DNA of 64,000 nt from Oscheius sp. JU75. Lineage: Eukaryota; Nematoda; Chromadorea; Rhabditida; Rhabditidae. A program made the translations under genes and the position numbers. Positions 19,547 through 32,200 of this stretch are shown here, piece after piece. The stretch is taken from positions 682,001 to 746,000 of the forward strand of contig JASJZC010000003.1 in NCBI GenBank assembly GCA_037178855.1. Direction: 5' to 3'. How positions within the stretch are numbered: the stretch's first letter is position 1; each line of letters starts with the position of its first letter. The notes below the pieces were generated by a model, which worked only from the letters and a program-made list of their open reading frames with translations, was not told the origin of the DNA and made no database searches.

Positions 19547-19757
19547 GCCCGGCATGCCGGCCGGCCAAGGCTCTCTCACTCTTTCACGCTCTCCTCCCCT
19601 TTTCTTTCCCCTATCTTCGCATCTCTTGTCCTCTTTTTTTCAATTTTTTCTTCGCACCAACTCTTGAAAGCGCCTTACAGTGACTATTTTGCTCGAACAA
19701 GAGGGGATAATTGCCAGTCTCCGGTCATCAATTCTCGTCCCGGCATGCCGGCCGGCA
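19547..19757. repeat. Direct copies of a GC-rich palindromic motif
   Basis: CCCGGCATGCCGGCCGGC occurs at both ends of this segment, about 190 bp apart, in AT/CT-rich surroundings. CCGGCATGCCGG and GCCGGC are themselves palindromes. The ends could mark a small non-autonomous element. Confidence 0.45.
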
Positions 19758-20039
19758 ATAACAAGACATAATTTTACTTTCCCCCGTTTTCTTGTTCTTT
19801 ATAACTATAAATCTTGGTTTTGTGTCTTACGATAGGTTACCAGGGTCATCTCTTAGGGGAGAAAAATTATATGCTAAGGGGCGGGGAGCGCAAGAGGGTA
19901 CAAGCTCTTTGAAGAGACCAGAGGTCAATTAAAGGGAAATGGAGTGTCTCACATAGGGAAATCTGAATAGTTGTTTCATTTTTGAATACCGGCTTGACTA
20001 TCTGGAGAGACAGTCTACTGAGCTCCTATCCCTCTGTCC

Positions 20040-20460
20040 ACTACCATTGACTGTTAGTTCCAGATCTCTTACTGGCTCCTCTGGAAATCAGACTTTTTAG
20101 CTCTTGACTCGTACTTTTTTCTTTTAAAGTCAGACACCTTGGCTCTTGATTCATACTTTTTGAACTGCCCTTCCTTGTCTTGACTATCATTCGCTGACGT
20201 GTACTGTAACATCTCGGTTAACTGATAGTTCCAGACCCTGGACTCTTGCTTGTATCTCTGGAAGTCAGACTGAGCCTTCTTGCCTTGACAGCTATCAGTG
20301 AACTTGACTAGTATTCCCTGACATGTACTGTCACCTGTTTCTGTCCCCTTTGCATGACCACTAGTTCCAAAATCTTAACTCATACTTGTCTCTCTGAAAA
20401 CAAGACTCCTAGACTCTTGACTCATGTTCTTTTAACTGTCCTTGTCCTGACAGACTAGAC
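20040..20460 (+). repeat. Degenerate tandem repeats, unit about 140-170 bp
   Basis: The words TAGTTCCAGATC, TAGTTCCAGACC and TAGTTCCAAAATC recur near 20053, 20223 and 20362. Each is followed by CTCTGGAAATCAGAC-like and CTCTTGACTCATAC-like segments. The copies are diverged. No coding potential is seen. Confidence 0.5.
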
Positions 20461-20746
20461 AATTCAAAGAGAAATGTGAAATGTACTGCCCATATCTCTC
20501 TATCCTCTCTCCGTGATTACCTTTCTTCCAGACTATTGACTCTCCCTTACGACCTTTTATTTCTAAGCTTCAGTCTCTCTGGCGCTCTGTTTCTTACTCC
20601 CTTCACCACTCTCCTTCTCTGGGCCAGTTCTACTCTCTCCGTATCATCACTGTTTGACCATTTGGTTTCTCCCGATCGCTCTGTCTCTCCCGATCGTCAA
20701 ATCTCCCCAGCGAAGGTCATTTCGGCGATTGTTGACCTCTACAGAT

Positions 20747-20818
20747 GGGGGTATAGCTCAGTGGCAGAGCATTCGACTGCAGATCGAGAGGTCCCCGGTT
20801 CAACTCCGGGTGCCCCCT
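20747..20818 (+). tRNA. tRNA-Cys (anticodon GCA)
   Basis: A 72-nt cloverleaf. Acceptor GGGGGTA/TGCCCCC, D arm GCTCAGTGGCAGAGC, anticodon stem TTCGA/TCGAG around loop CTGCAGA (anticodon GCA), T arm CCCGGTTCAACTCCGGG, discriminator T. No intron. Confidence 0.94.
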
Positions 20819-23206
20819 ACTCTCTTTTGACTTTTTGAATGAGTTTTTCACTTTAGCATCTCCTTTTGGCCAGGTTTCCGGTCTACCAACTTCGAGTTTC
20901 ACTCCAATTTTTCGTCATTGTTTACACCCGCTTTTTGACCAAAGACTACGGGGCGATAATCCATCTCCCTGCGTTCTCTTTTGCCTATCTTGCTGCTGCA
21001 ATATGACCACAAAAACGTCTCTTTGGGGGTAAACAAGTCGTTCAACTGAGGGGGAAGAGAGGAGTAGTTTGGCGGGTGGGCCAAGAGGCTAACTATTTGT
21101 CACGTGGGGTGGACCCCTATGACAATGGCGAAAACCAACACCAGTTGCACGCGAAGCTGTATTCCGGCTCCATAAAAAAGAAAGCTACATTAGAGTTGAG
21201 AAGAGGAGAAAGGACAGAGAGACAGAAAGACAGAGCCGTAGAGACACCGAGACAGTGTTCTTTGTCTCTGACTCTTCAAACTTTCTTCTTTTTCTGATGA
21301 CACATATTCATCCACGACTTTATCCATGCGATTATACCAACTCACAAGTGTGGACAAAAACAAAGATGAGAGACTGTTTTCGCGATTTTTAGAATGTGAA
21401 AGGCAAAAGGGGTTTAGAAATGTTCCACGGATTATAGGAGGTTATTTTTGGAGATGAAGATTAGTTTTGTGAAAAAACATCTCCAGATAAGGGTGGACGT
21501 ACATTTCTGTTGTCAAGATTCTCTCATGCCTTACGTTGTTGTAGCTCTCTCTCTCTCTCTCTCTTTACGGGTTCAGAAATCTTGACGTTTTTGTTTTTGG
21601 TCTATTCCTGTCTCCTGATGTGACCACCAAAGTACCCTCAATGGCTTTTCTTGATCCCTACAAGTCACGGGAGAGGGAGGATTCAGCAGTCTGTTTTTAT
21701 CAAATTAAAAGAAGACGTGAATGTAACGGACGTGACAGAAAGTTAGTTTTGGATCACAAGACCACCTAGTTTTTACAAGTCAACGATCCAAATTGGTTTC
21801 CCTCTATTTTTTTGCTTTCTGAATCCATTTTTCCCTTTTGCACTCTTGCAAAACTCAACTAGAGCTCACGTGCTCTTTGGCCAACTGGACACTTAGGAAG
21901 AACCACCTCGTTTTGAGAGTATTATCTAGCAAGGACCATCAAAGAGCAAGTGATGGAAGTGCATTTTGTCACTGTCACTGTCTCTACCTCTGTCACCTCT
22001 CTTACTCTGTCCGATTTTCGAAGATCTCCGACTTACAATATGTTACACTTTTTCTTGATAAATTAGCCTCCCCTTTCTCTCCCTTCTCACCACAGATCAC
22101 CTAGCTTCTTTTCCGGGTGTTTCTCCCGTTTGTGCCGTATTAGGCCACAATCTATTGCTCTTCTGCTTAGCTGAACAGTTATTTAGGGCTGATAAGCTTT
22201 GGCTATTTAATTTTGCTGAAGCTTTCCTTTTCTACTTCATTTCACCTTGCCCTGTCCTACTCTATTTTTTTTACAGTTACCGTTTTGAACAGAGAACTTC
22301 CAATACCAATGTTTGACCGAGACCGTACGGGTGAGCACACATAATACATTTGTTATTGTTTGTGCTTACTCTCCAATGTTTGCAATTCCAAAGCTGTGCC
22401 ATCAGTTGTTTCTTTTGACTCTGGCTGTGTGGTTCCAGTTTTACATAGTACAAAATATTGTAAAATTATCAGGACAAGCCTAGCTATCGCACACCTACGT
22501 AAGTAGTGGCAGTTATAACCTTCTTCCTTTGAACTTTTCCTATAACTTTCTGTCGGCCTTCACCTGTTTGCTGTTTCCCTCCAATCGAGCTACTGATACA
22601 GGAGCAACGTCCTTCCAACTCCTCTATCTCCCAAACTGACTTGACTTGCCAACATTTATTGTGCGCACAAAGTAATTGACAACAATTGGCAATTACAGCT
22701 TCAGACAGGGACGCGAGGACAATTTAAAATAGAAGAAGACGGTGGAAATTATACAAACTTTATCTACTCTCAGTATCTCCGAGACGGTACGGGTTTGAAA
22801 CACATCTACATTTTTGAATCCGCTTCGAACATCAGCCTTTCAGAGACGCTACAAGTCAGAAGTCCCATTTTCCAAGACGGATTTTGCCACTTTGATCCTC
22901 CTGGCTCGCTTCCCCTAGTTGCTATATTCCTGATGACCATTTTTCCAGGATTCAAATTTTAGCTTTCCCGAGACTGTAGATGATTTACTTCCATTCTGCA
23001 ACTTTTTTGTCCCCGCTCGAAGCTTTATTGGTTGATAAATTGACTCACGGACACCACCACACGAGGTCCCAGTATTGCGCCTGTTGTGCTGCCTTCCTTC
23101 CGTCTCTGCTCTTACCAATTTTTGCAGCTTTCTATCCGTTTCTCTCTCGTACTCCTTCACCAAGACTCTTCTCCCTATTTTCTCTCCCGTACTCTCTCGT
23201 TTTCAG
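20819..23206. other. Intergenic or upstream region of the AMPK gamma gene
   Basis: No convincing coding exon. A (TC)n run lies at about 21549-21564. Near 22278-22333 an acceptor-like TTTTTACAG, a short open stretch containing ATG (MFDRDRT) and a GTGAGC donor could be a further 5' exon, and CAG...GTAAGT at about 22470-22500 could be another. I could not join them in frame to the next exon, so they may be untranslated exons. Confidence 0.35.
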
Positions 23207-23227
23207 GTGACTACCCCCAGCTTGGGG

Positions 23228-26200
23228 ATGGCGGCGTCCGTCACGCTCGGACTGCCAGAGACTCCAGCCATTGTCGTCTCATCATGCATCAGTCTCGAGC
23301 AGCTTGAACTCGACCAGGACAAGCCCGGTCCACTAAACTTTTTCATCTACAAGAAGTGAGTTCAGGTTTTACGATTCCTGAACGTTTGAAAAGGAGCAAA
23401 CAGCCTTATCACTGTGACTTTCTCTCGGTCTCTCTCTTTCCGAAGATGGCAATGTTTGTTCTCACAACTGGCTCTGAAGTCTTTAGTCGGTTTGAATCAT
23501 TCGCTTGACCTTGAGAAACACTCAAAGCTTAGATCTTTGGTCATGGGACATGATTCTGAAGGATACGAAAGGAGTATCAGTGGGTTCAGTCCCTGACTCT
23601 CTACTCTTCCTCGCATCCCGTGACTGGGAAGAATTCGATTCTTGGAACCGTACTCGTGATCAGAACAACAGTCAGATAACCTCTATGCCTCTCTCTGTCT
23701 CGTTGTCTTTTTGTCTCTTTGTCTCTCTGTCTATCTTTTCTCTAGCCCTTTCCTTCATGACTAATTCCCTTTCAGTTACTATGTTTCTCTCCTTCGCAGG
23801 CACTCCCTGTTTACACCTCAACCTCCCGTATAATTATCCTCTTTGGCTCATATATTCCCCCTCATGACAACTTCTGTCTCTCCATTGGCACGTTTCCTCG
23901 ACGGCACGTGTCAATTTAGGAGAGAGACAGTCGAATATGAACGGGAATCTGTCTGGAAAGAGAACAACTACTTTATACCTTTTACTATTCAAATTTGGCG
24001 CCGCTTCCTGTAGTAACTCTGTTTTTCTCAGTGACAAGAACAAAAGGAAGGTAGTCTTGTGACTCAACGCCGACGAGAGACAATTCAAATTTTGTGATCT
24101 CCGTCTCTCTGTTTTTTGTATTTGTATTCCGAGTGTGTTCCTTGCGGCGCCATATTGTACTTTTTGGGAAGAGAACAGAAACAGAAGAATCGTCGGGATG
24201 CCTTTGGCAGAGACAGAGAAACGAGCCCGTTTAGGATCCGAACCAGAGTATTTACTCCAACCCTGTTTTGCTCTTCCACATCCATTACGACCAGCTGTCC
24301 TCTTATGATCCCCGCTGTTTTTGTTTACGTTATTCTCTGCTCAACAGTTTCTACTGCTGCGCGTGGCGCTCTGATTCAAATTAGACAACTGTCTGGCTGT
24401 CTCAGAGTCTTCTAACTGTCATCTTTGTGTAGCTCATTCAGTTGGCTGCCGGCGCCGACGAACCGCGACAACAATGTGTCACCTCCGCACTGTTCTATCT
24501 TCTTTCTTCCCAGTATCCGGGTACTTTCCCTGCCATAGAAACTTGTCATTTTGACTGTTTTGGTTTCGACCTTTGTCTATTTCACCAGTAGTCCCTCCTC
24601 TTGTTTTTCACAGCTTCATTTTCATGTTTGCTTTGAAAAAGAAGAAAGGCCAAAGCAATCAATTTTCGGTTGTTTTTAGCTTTTTCTTTTTGAGGTCAGA
24701 GACATCAAAAAGGGGTAAACCCCTGTATGGTTCACAATACAAGGCTCGTTTTCATAGACGACCATTTTTCAGACATAGATACTGTTTCGAGATTGCCTAA
24801 GACAACAGTTCCTCTTCTTTTGTTCGACTGTCACTATCTCTCAGTCTCTCTGTCTTTCTGTTTCTCTGTCATTCTGACTCTTCTGGAAGGTTCTAGACTT
24901 CAATACCGGACATCTTTGATCCCATGACGTCATTTGTTCACCCCGAATCGGGAGAGCGGCTGTTTGTTAGCCTGTCGGAGCTGTTGTCTCCCTCTACCTC
25001 GTGCACTCTCACAGACTGTAATTGGGGTCAGGGAGGGCAGTCGATGATGTCATTCGGAAACTGAACCTCTCTCTCTGTCTCACTTATTTTCTCGAACTAT
25101 TCTCTCGTCTCTGAACCTCCGTTCTTGATCGCTTTCCATCAGTTCATTGCCGTGAGAATTCACATATGGCAAGTCTGTCGAAACAGTGTAGAGAATGCCA
25201 CCTCCTACCCCCACTCTGTCTCTCTGTCTCCGTCTCATTTACATACATTGATGTGCTTCCCTTGTTTACATCTAGATTCCAATTTCAGATATTCTCATAG
25301 AGAGATTTTAAGGACAATGGCCTATCAATCACTTTGTTTCTCTATCTCTGTGTCTCTGTATGACTGTCTCTCTGTCTCATCGGTCTCTGTCCAATTTCAT
25401 TAGCACTCAGCTTCCTCCCTGACCACCCCTCTCCCAAGCTCATGAATGAGTTATGACCTAATTCCCCTCCCAGTCTCTAAAGTCACGTGAGAGCAAAACA
25501 ACTGAAAGGCGGTAATAAATTTCCAACCCGCTTCTGAATTAATAACAAGTCGTTAAATTTTAACTGGGCGGGCGATTCGAACACGATTCTTCGGGTATTA
25601 TGCCATCGGAAGAACAGATCACATGAGCCATCTCATCCAAACGACGGATTTTGGTGCCATAAGATCTGTGAGCCGACCATAGATTGGACAGTGCAAAAGA
25701 GGCGTTTTTGTGAGGAAAATAGGCTACAGGAAGGTCAGACAGTGACGCAGAGATTCAGAAAGACAGAGAGACAGGGAAACTTTGAGACAGAGAGACAAAG
25801 AGTCAGAAAGATTCAGTGACTTAGAGCAGGCATGGCAAACCTGGCCGAAATGTTCGCGTCGGCCAGGTTTGCGATCCCTGCTTAGAGACAGAGAGGCAGA
25901 GAGACAGGGCACCAGAAAGACAGGGAGATAGGATCTCTCATTTACTTTAAAAAGTGTTTCACAAGTCGAACCAGTACTGGTGAGCCGGACCCTAATCCTT
26001 CCTCTGAAACTGACCATCCGGCCTCCGAGACGAATTACCCCCATCTGGAGCCGTTTTTCTATGTTTTCCAATACGTCTCCTTCTTTCCTTCCCGCCATCT
26101 GTCCAGGGCCATTGGCCAGCCAGCTACCACGTGCACTTTTTGCCTATGAATGACCGCCATGGCCTTCGCCAGTGATCGCTCTCGGTCGCGCGCGCGCTTT

Positions 26201-29200
26201 CCGACAAAAACTAATAGAAAAGAGCGAGAGAGGACGAGGAGGGTCACGTGTATGTAGAGGAAGAGGGCGGGAAAGCTCTGGCAGTGTCTTTTGAGTGCAA
26301 CAAAACAAGCCATTGGTTGAGCTTCACTTCGTTGGTTTTTGGCCTAAAATTATGACTCCCAGGTGTTCCTCTGTCAATTTTGAAATTGAACACTGTTGTA
26401 GTCAATCTTCCCGCCCAGGGTCATCTGTTCTTGTCCTTCCCGTACAATCTCAGATATTTAAATTTCTGGGGAGTGTTTGTCGTTTCATATTAAGTTCTGG
26501 ATACATTAAATGCTCCTATCCGTTTGTCTCTCACCGTACTGCCTCGGACACTTTCAAACGTTTGTCATTTTTCTATGGTTCCTGCCAACATTTATAGTTT
26601 TCGATCAGTTTGTCTCGTAAACTATAAATTTCAAACGATTTTTCGCCCTTGACCTCAAAAGTCTGTTTTTCCTGTTGTTATTCTCTCTCACTCTCTTCTC
26701 GCTCTGAACCCAGTGTCCTCTCCTGAACCGATTTACCTGCTTTACAGTCATTTTGCAACACAAAACATGTGACAGGAAGTTCAGTGTTTCTTTGCATGTT
26801 TTTGTAGGAGATTGACAGCAGTATCTGTCTATTTTTAATTGGGAGCCATTTTTTCTGGGCTTACGCTTTCCGGTGGGGACAGCTGCTCTGTAGCTCTCAC
26901 TCTGCCACTATGTCTGCCAGCTGGCCCCTTCCAGTTGTCTTTTTGTGTGGACTGAAAATTGGAAAACCGTTCTGTATCTGTCTCTCACTGCCTCTAGCTA
27001 AAATTTAACCTCTGAACCCTATCCACACTTTGTTTTTAATAAATTTTCGCTCACGCCCCCTGTTTCAGAGCATAACCGGTTCTGTCACCTGTAAAAGAGA
27101 GATCGAAATGCTGTAACACACACAACACCATGGAACACTTATTTTTTTGTTTTCTTTCGGATTCTTCCTTAACTTAACCTGTCCAATCAGCTGTTTTCCT
27201 CCGGCTAATCTCAAGCCCTGCCACTTGGTCCCCCCCCCCGGTATAAACAGATACTTTTCGAGTGTGTACCTGTACTTTTCAGCCGTTTTTTCTGCCTCAC
27301 CGACTGTCAAAGTTTGCTCCGCTTCGCGAGGTCGTTAAGACAAAAAGCTTGGTCTTTTCAGGTGGAAGACCATGACCTCGTTGCGACAAGCCACAACACC
27401 TATTAACGTCTACGGGCGTACCGGCTCGGTGGACATTGAAGCGGTTCTGGAACAGCCTGGGAAAATTGCTGGTGAGATTTAAAGTTAACTCCTTAATAGA
27501 AATCGAAATTTGCCTTTAAATGTGTAACGGAGAATGTTTAAAAACGTTCGATTACCAGTTTTTGAAAGACTGGCACTGGATTGTTTTGCGGGACTTTTGA
27601 ATCCAGGGTTTATATCCTAGTACACATTTTCTCAGACTTGTTGTTGCATATCATGCCAGTTTTTTTTCGCTCGACTGCCTTTACGTGACAGCTGGGCAAA
27701 AACGTGACTGCTTAGGCTAAAATTTGCTCGAACTCTGCGGGCCCCTACCCACCGAATTTAGTCTAGCTACCAGTGCTGAAAAGGCAGGACAGCAGGGTAA
27801 ACAGAAACAGAAACAGAGCCATCGAGATTTGGGACACACAAATACATGCTCGCTTGTTCAGATTCACCCAGGTGCGGAAGCACCTCCATTGGACGATCCT
27901 TTCTTCCTGGATTCAGAAGACGGAGATTGCATAGTGAGACGACGAACAGGACGAGGAATTCTCTGGATGAGGGTGAGCGACTGGGCGGGGTATTGTACGG
28001 CGCGAGCGGGACAGTACGGGTGAGACAACTCCGTTTAGGGCAGGTTGTGATTGGCGCGCCTGTCAAGCAATCAACTTTTTGAAGGCTGGTTCAATCCCAC
28101 CGTACATTTTCAGACATCGGATTTCCTCCAGTCTGCTCTCCCCCTCCTGATCTCTACAGTCCTGGTTCCGTCAGGACGATGACTAATCACCAAGCTGAAA
28201 GACCAGCCATGAGGCTGAGAACAATGTCCATGAACGACGGAGTCTGTGGAAAAAGAGCCTTTCTTCAAAAGTACAGTAGTTCTATATTTTAACACACAAA
28301 ATTTGAGGAAACCGTCTGGTATCCTCGTAGTTTTCTCCAACAACACTCCAGCCAGCTCCCCGGTATCAGGAAATGAGTTCTTCGTCAGCACACCGGTTAA
28401 GAGCCCATCTTCAGCCTCTATAAGGAATATTGCAGAGAGTAGTGAGTTTGTTAAAATAAGATCTGGAGTGCAGGCTAAAATGTTAACCCACGGCTGCCGT
28501 CAATGAGAGTAGGTTAAATCGGGGTCAACTACTCAATAAGGATTTCCATTCCCTCTATAAATAAGGTCACCTCCTCGTTAAAACAATTCGGACAACCCCT
28601 TAAATTAAGCTGTACTAAAAATAGCTATAGTAGTCTTTCAGCCTTTGCTCTGCCTGAGCAACTGACTCTCCTCTTCCCAAACTCTTGTCTAGCCTCTGTC
28701 TGGCACAAACTATAGTCCAACTTAAAGAGACTAGGAGTTTAATCCCTTGCATTTAAATCTAGCGAAAAACTTGTAGGAAGACATGAAATTTATGACCGCT
28801 TGTAATAGGCCTCTCTCTTTCTCCCGAATAACAAAACACAGCTGTTAGCCACATGCTGCTAGTTGACCAAGGCTTGACTACTTGACTCTATCCGGTCCTC
28901 GGTTCATATACGTCGGAGACATGATGGCTCCGCACTTCTGATAAAACTTTCGTGATAAGGTTGTATGTTTTGAATCCTTTGATCCCCTAAAGGACGGAAT
29001 GTCCTCAAAATTAAGGGCATTTGCTCTCCCAAATATTATAGGCAAGCCTCCATTTGACTAGCTGTGCAGCTAAATGAGTGTTCCCCGGGCTAAAGATCAG
29101 TACGTCCCCATACTTGACGCAGGCCGGATATCACGTGGTCACATTAACCTTGTACATCTACATTTTGCATTTTAGGTTAATGCTGCAACATTCTTGAATC

Positions 29201-32200
29201 TCTTTAAATCCCAAAAACCAGTGTTCTTTCCCACCAATCGTGATTTTTTCCATTTGTGCCGCCTACGGAAACCGGCTCAGGTTTCAATGTTTCCTTTTAT
29301 TCCCCAGTCCCCCGATTCCATTTCTTGTACCTCAAGACTGAAAAACGTGGCCGTCTCATGTAATTAGACCAATTTTGATGGAGTGTCCAAGCTTCTAGAG
29401 CCTAATCGAGCTCTTCCAATTGGCGAGATGGTCTTTGGGCATTGGGTAGTCATTAAGGGATTTCAAAAATTTGACTTGTAGCCCAAGCGTGTCACGTTAT
29501 CAAGTCTTTTCACCTTCACTCCGAACAAAAAAGGCGCCTAGCTCTTCTGCCTGCCGCTTCGTGGCACCCCAGCACTCTCTCTCCTTTCCCCAACTGATAA
29601 ATAAGCTCTCCAAGCCAGTGTGCCCATCCTCTCGCTTGACCAAAACAGTTGTTTTCAAGTGCGGCGGGAAGAGTCTCAAATGAACGCCTCCTCCCTCCCA
29701 TTTCGGCTTCCCGAGGGTTCAATTTGTTATTGTCGAGAGAAAGGAAGCATTAACTACTCTTACCATAAAATCTTTAAGGGGATCTCTAAACTTACCACCT
29801 CGCGGACTTCCAACCAATTTTTGTAATATTGCAACTTACTATCTACCTTAGACGCACAGTTAATGTTGGATAACATTTGTACCCGACGGGATTCCTATTC
29901 GAGATTGTATGTAGTACCTGATTGAAGGGTTTGCCAACCTTTGGCCTACCTCCCTCCCCAGTTCCCCGAGAGTTGATTGCGGTAACTAGTTTGTCGGTCC
30001 CTTCAGCAGACTCTTTCTCCTGATCCAAATTTTTTTTTCAAACCGCACAACCTTCAGGTTCCATTCGTAGCTCACATTCTCTCCATGAAATCCATGTTAG
30101 TAGTCCCGGTAAATTTAGATGCTTCAGATTTTTTCCAAAAAAGCAATACTTAATATAGAAAGTAGTACGTTTGCCCAAAGAATATACTGTATTTTGCCGA
30201 GCATGTATTTTTTTTAGAACGATTGAATTCGATATCACGCGTCATACTAAACATTAGCACCTGTAGGCTTAGCAATAAAATCATCTGCTCTGCACTCCCC
30301 CGATTAACGACATTATGTAATAAAAATCTCCGACTTCAGAGTTTGAGCAGAAAATCTGCTGAAAATAGACCATAAGACCGGAACGCACACGTTGTGAGCT
30401 CAGAGCAGTCATTTTTCAGCTGCGCCTAATTTCCTACCTCTTGAATGTTTTCGCTCTGTTCTGTTTACCGGAAAACGTCAATTTGGCGCAATATTCAAAT
30501 TTTCGGGGGTTACTGTCGTCACAATCTCTCCCGCGTGTTTCCTGGAACCATTCTGGGCTCACACGGCCTCAAAGTCCGAGAGTGTAGCCACGTTGAAGCC
30601 ACCAAAAGCTGGACACGTCATTTATTCTCTTTCTATACCCCCGTGTGGCTTCGGATAATTGAAGAAGAGAGTGAGATAGAGTCCAATCTTGATGAAGAAT
30701 ACCCTAAAAGGCTGAGACTATGTTTCCCTGCCCCAGGCGGACTATCATCTATTTACAGGTCTTTTTATCCCGATTCTTTTTGAATAGCTTCATCAAAATA
30801 GAACACATCTGCTCCTTAATGAGCATGACACACCTCAGCTCCTCTTCTATTCATCGTTATTAACGCCTCCTCCTCACTTTTTAAGCTTTTCCATTTGGAC
30901 TTAAAATTAGGAGAGGGTATCTTAAATAGTTCTGTTTAAATAGATACCAAGATAATCTTCGATATGCGTCAGTTACCAAAAATCCTAATCCGACGTATTT
31001 ATATTTTCACCCCAGTTTCGAAGAGCAGATTAATTTTTTCAAGTTCACTCACTTCTTGTGCTCTAATCAGGAAGCGTATAGTTACAGGAAATACTTTTAA
31101 ATTAATACTGTGCTCTTGAGCCACACCTCGACTGCGAACCTCCCCTAGCCTCATTAAATTGATAAGCTGCTGTCCTTAATTGCTCTATTATGTGGCAAGA
31201 AAAAGTGCCGCCGATAAGAACGAGGAACAGTTTTTAACAATACAGCCTTTTATCTATTCTATCCTCTAATTCTTTCTCTTCGCTCACTGACCACGCATCC
31301 TTTTCCATTTGCAGCCTGTCAATGGCCTCCTCTTAACTGGCTCTAAAAATACGGGTCTGCTACTCTCTTCATGACGGCAGCAGTGGAAACGGCCGAGGCG
31401 GATGACCATGCCCCACGGGCTCTGCCCAGCAAGGGCTTCATTCACAAGTTCAGAAAGCGACTACTGAGTTCCGACTCGAAAATAAGTACAGAGGGAGTGG
31501 TGGATCCAGACTAAATTTTGAAATTTCAGACAGTTCGCGGGACTCTGTGGTAATCCGCCCCTCTCCACGACGACCCCTGTTTGTGGATACGCAGCTGGCC
31601 AACGAGAAGAGAAGTCCCGTCAGCTCAATGATGGATTTTGTTCGTGGCAGGAATCGGGCACAGTCGGTAAGTGGGAAAAATTCGGAAAGTCCATTGTCTG
31701 AACTTTAAAAAGGGACCCTGAACAGTTTTCCCTGGTTTTGGTTCATGATCTAGTGACTTTCGGACGGCCGTTGGACGAACAATCCCCAGCGATTACATGA
31801 ACCAACAAAGGGGGCAGGCGTTTGGTAATTGCGAGGGTGATACCAGGTGAAGAGATCGGGAACTACTTTAGCGAGCTACTACAAATTTGCCGAAACACAC
31901 AAAGGGCAGTATCTAACGTTCAGAGCAGTGATCCGCATTTCTGATTATTCATATTGTGTGTCCAACTGCTAGCTTTTGAAGCTGCATCATGTGACAAGGC
32001 TTTTTTGCAAACCAGCGAAGTTTTCCATTTTTATGGTTTTCGCTTTCGGATTTACTTTCTGGTAAAGAGTATGAAAACTTCTTTGAGCCAAACGAAATGA
32101 TGAACGATCACTGAATTTTAGCAATTGTCTGTCTAAACTTTATGACAGGAGTTTACCCCAGTGGTGGGTTATCGGCGGTCATCCCCCCGAATCGTTCCGC

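Noticed and set aside
21540-21570. CRISPR-like or satellite array in CT-rich runs
   Set aside because: Simple dinucleotide and hexanucleotide tracts without regular repeat-spacer structure, in a eukaryotic genome.
27141-27240. Possible exon around 27147-27338
   Set aside because: Open but low-complexity (Ser/Phe/Pro), no phase-compatible splice sites with the AMPK gamma exons on either side; treated as intron.
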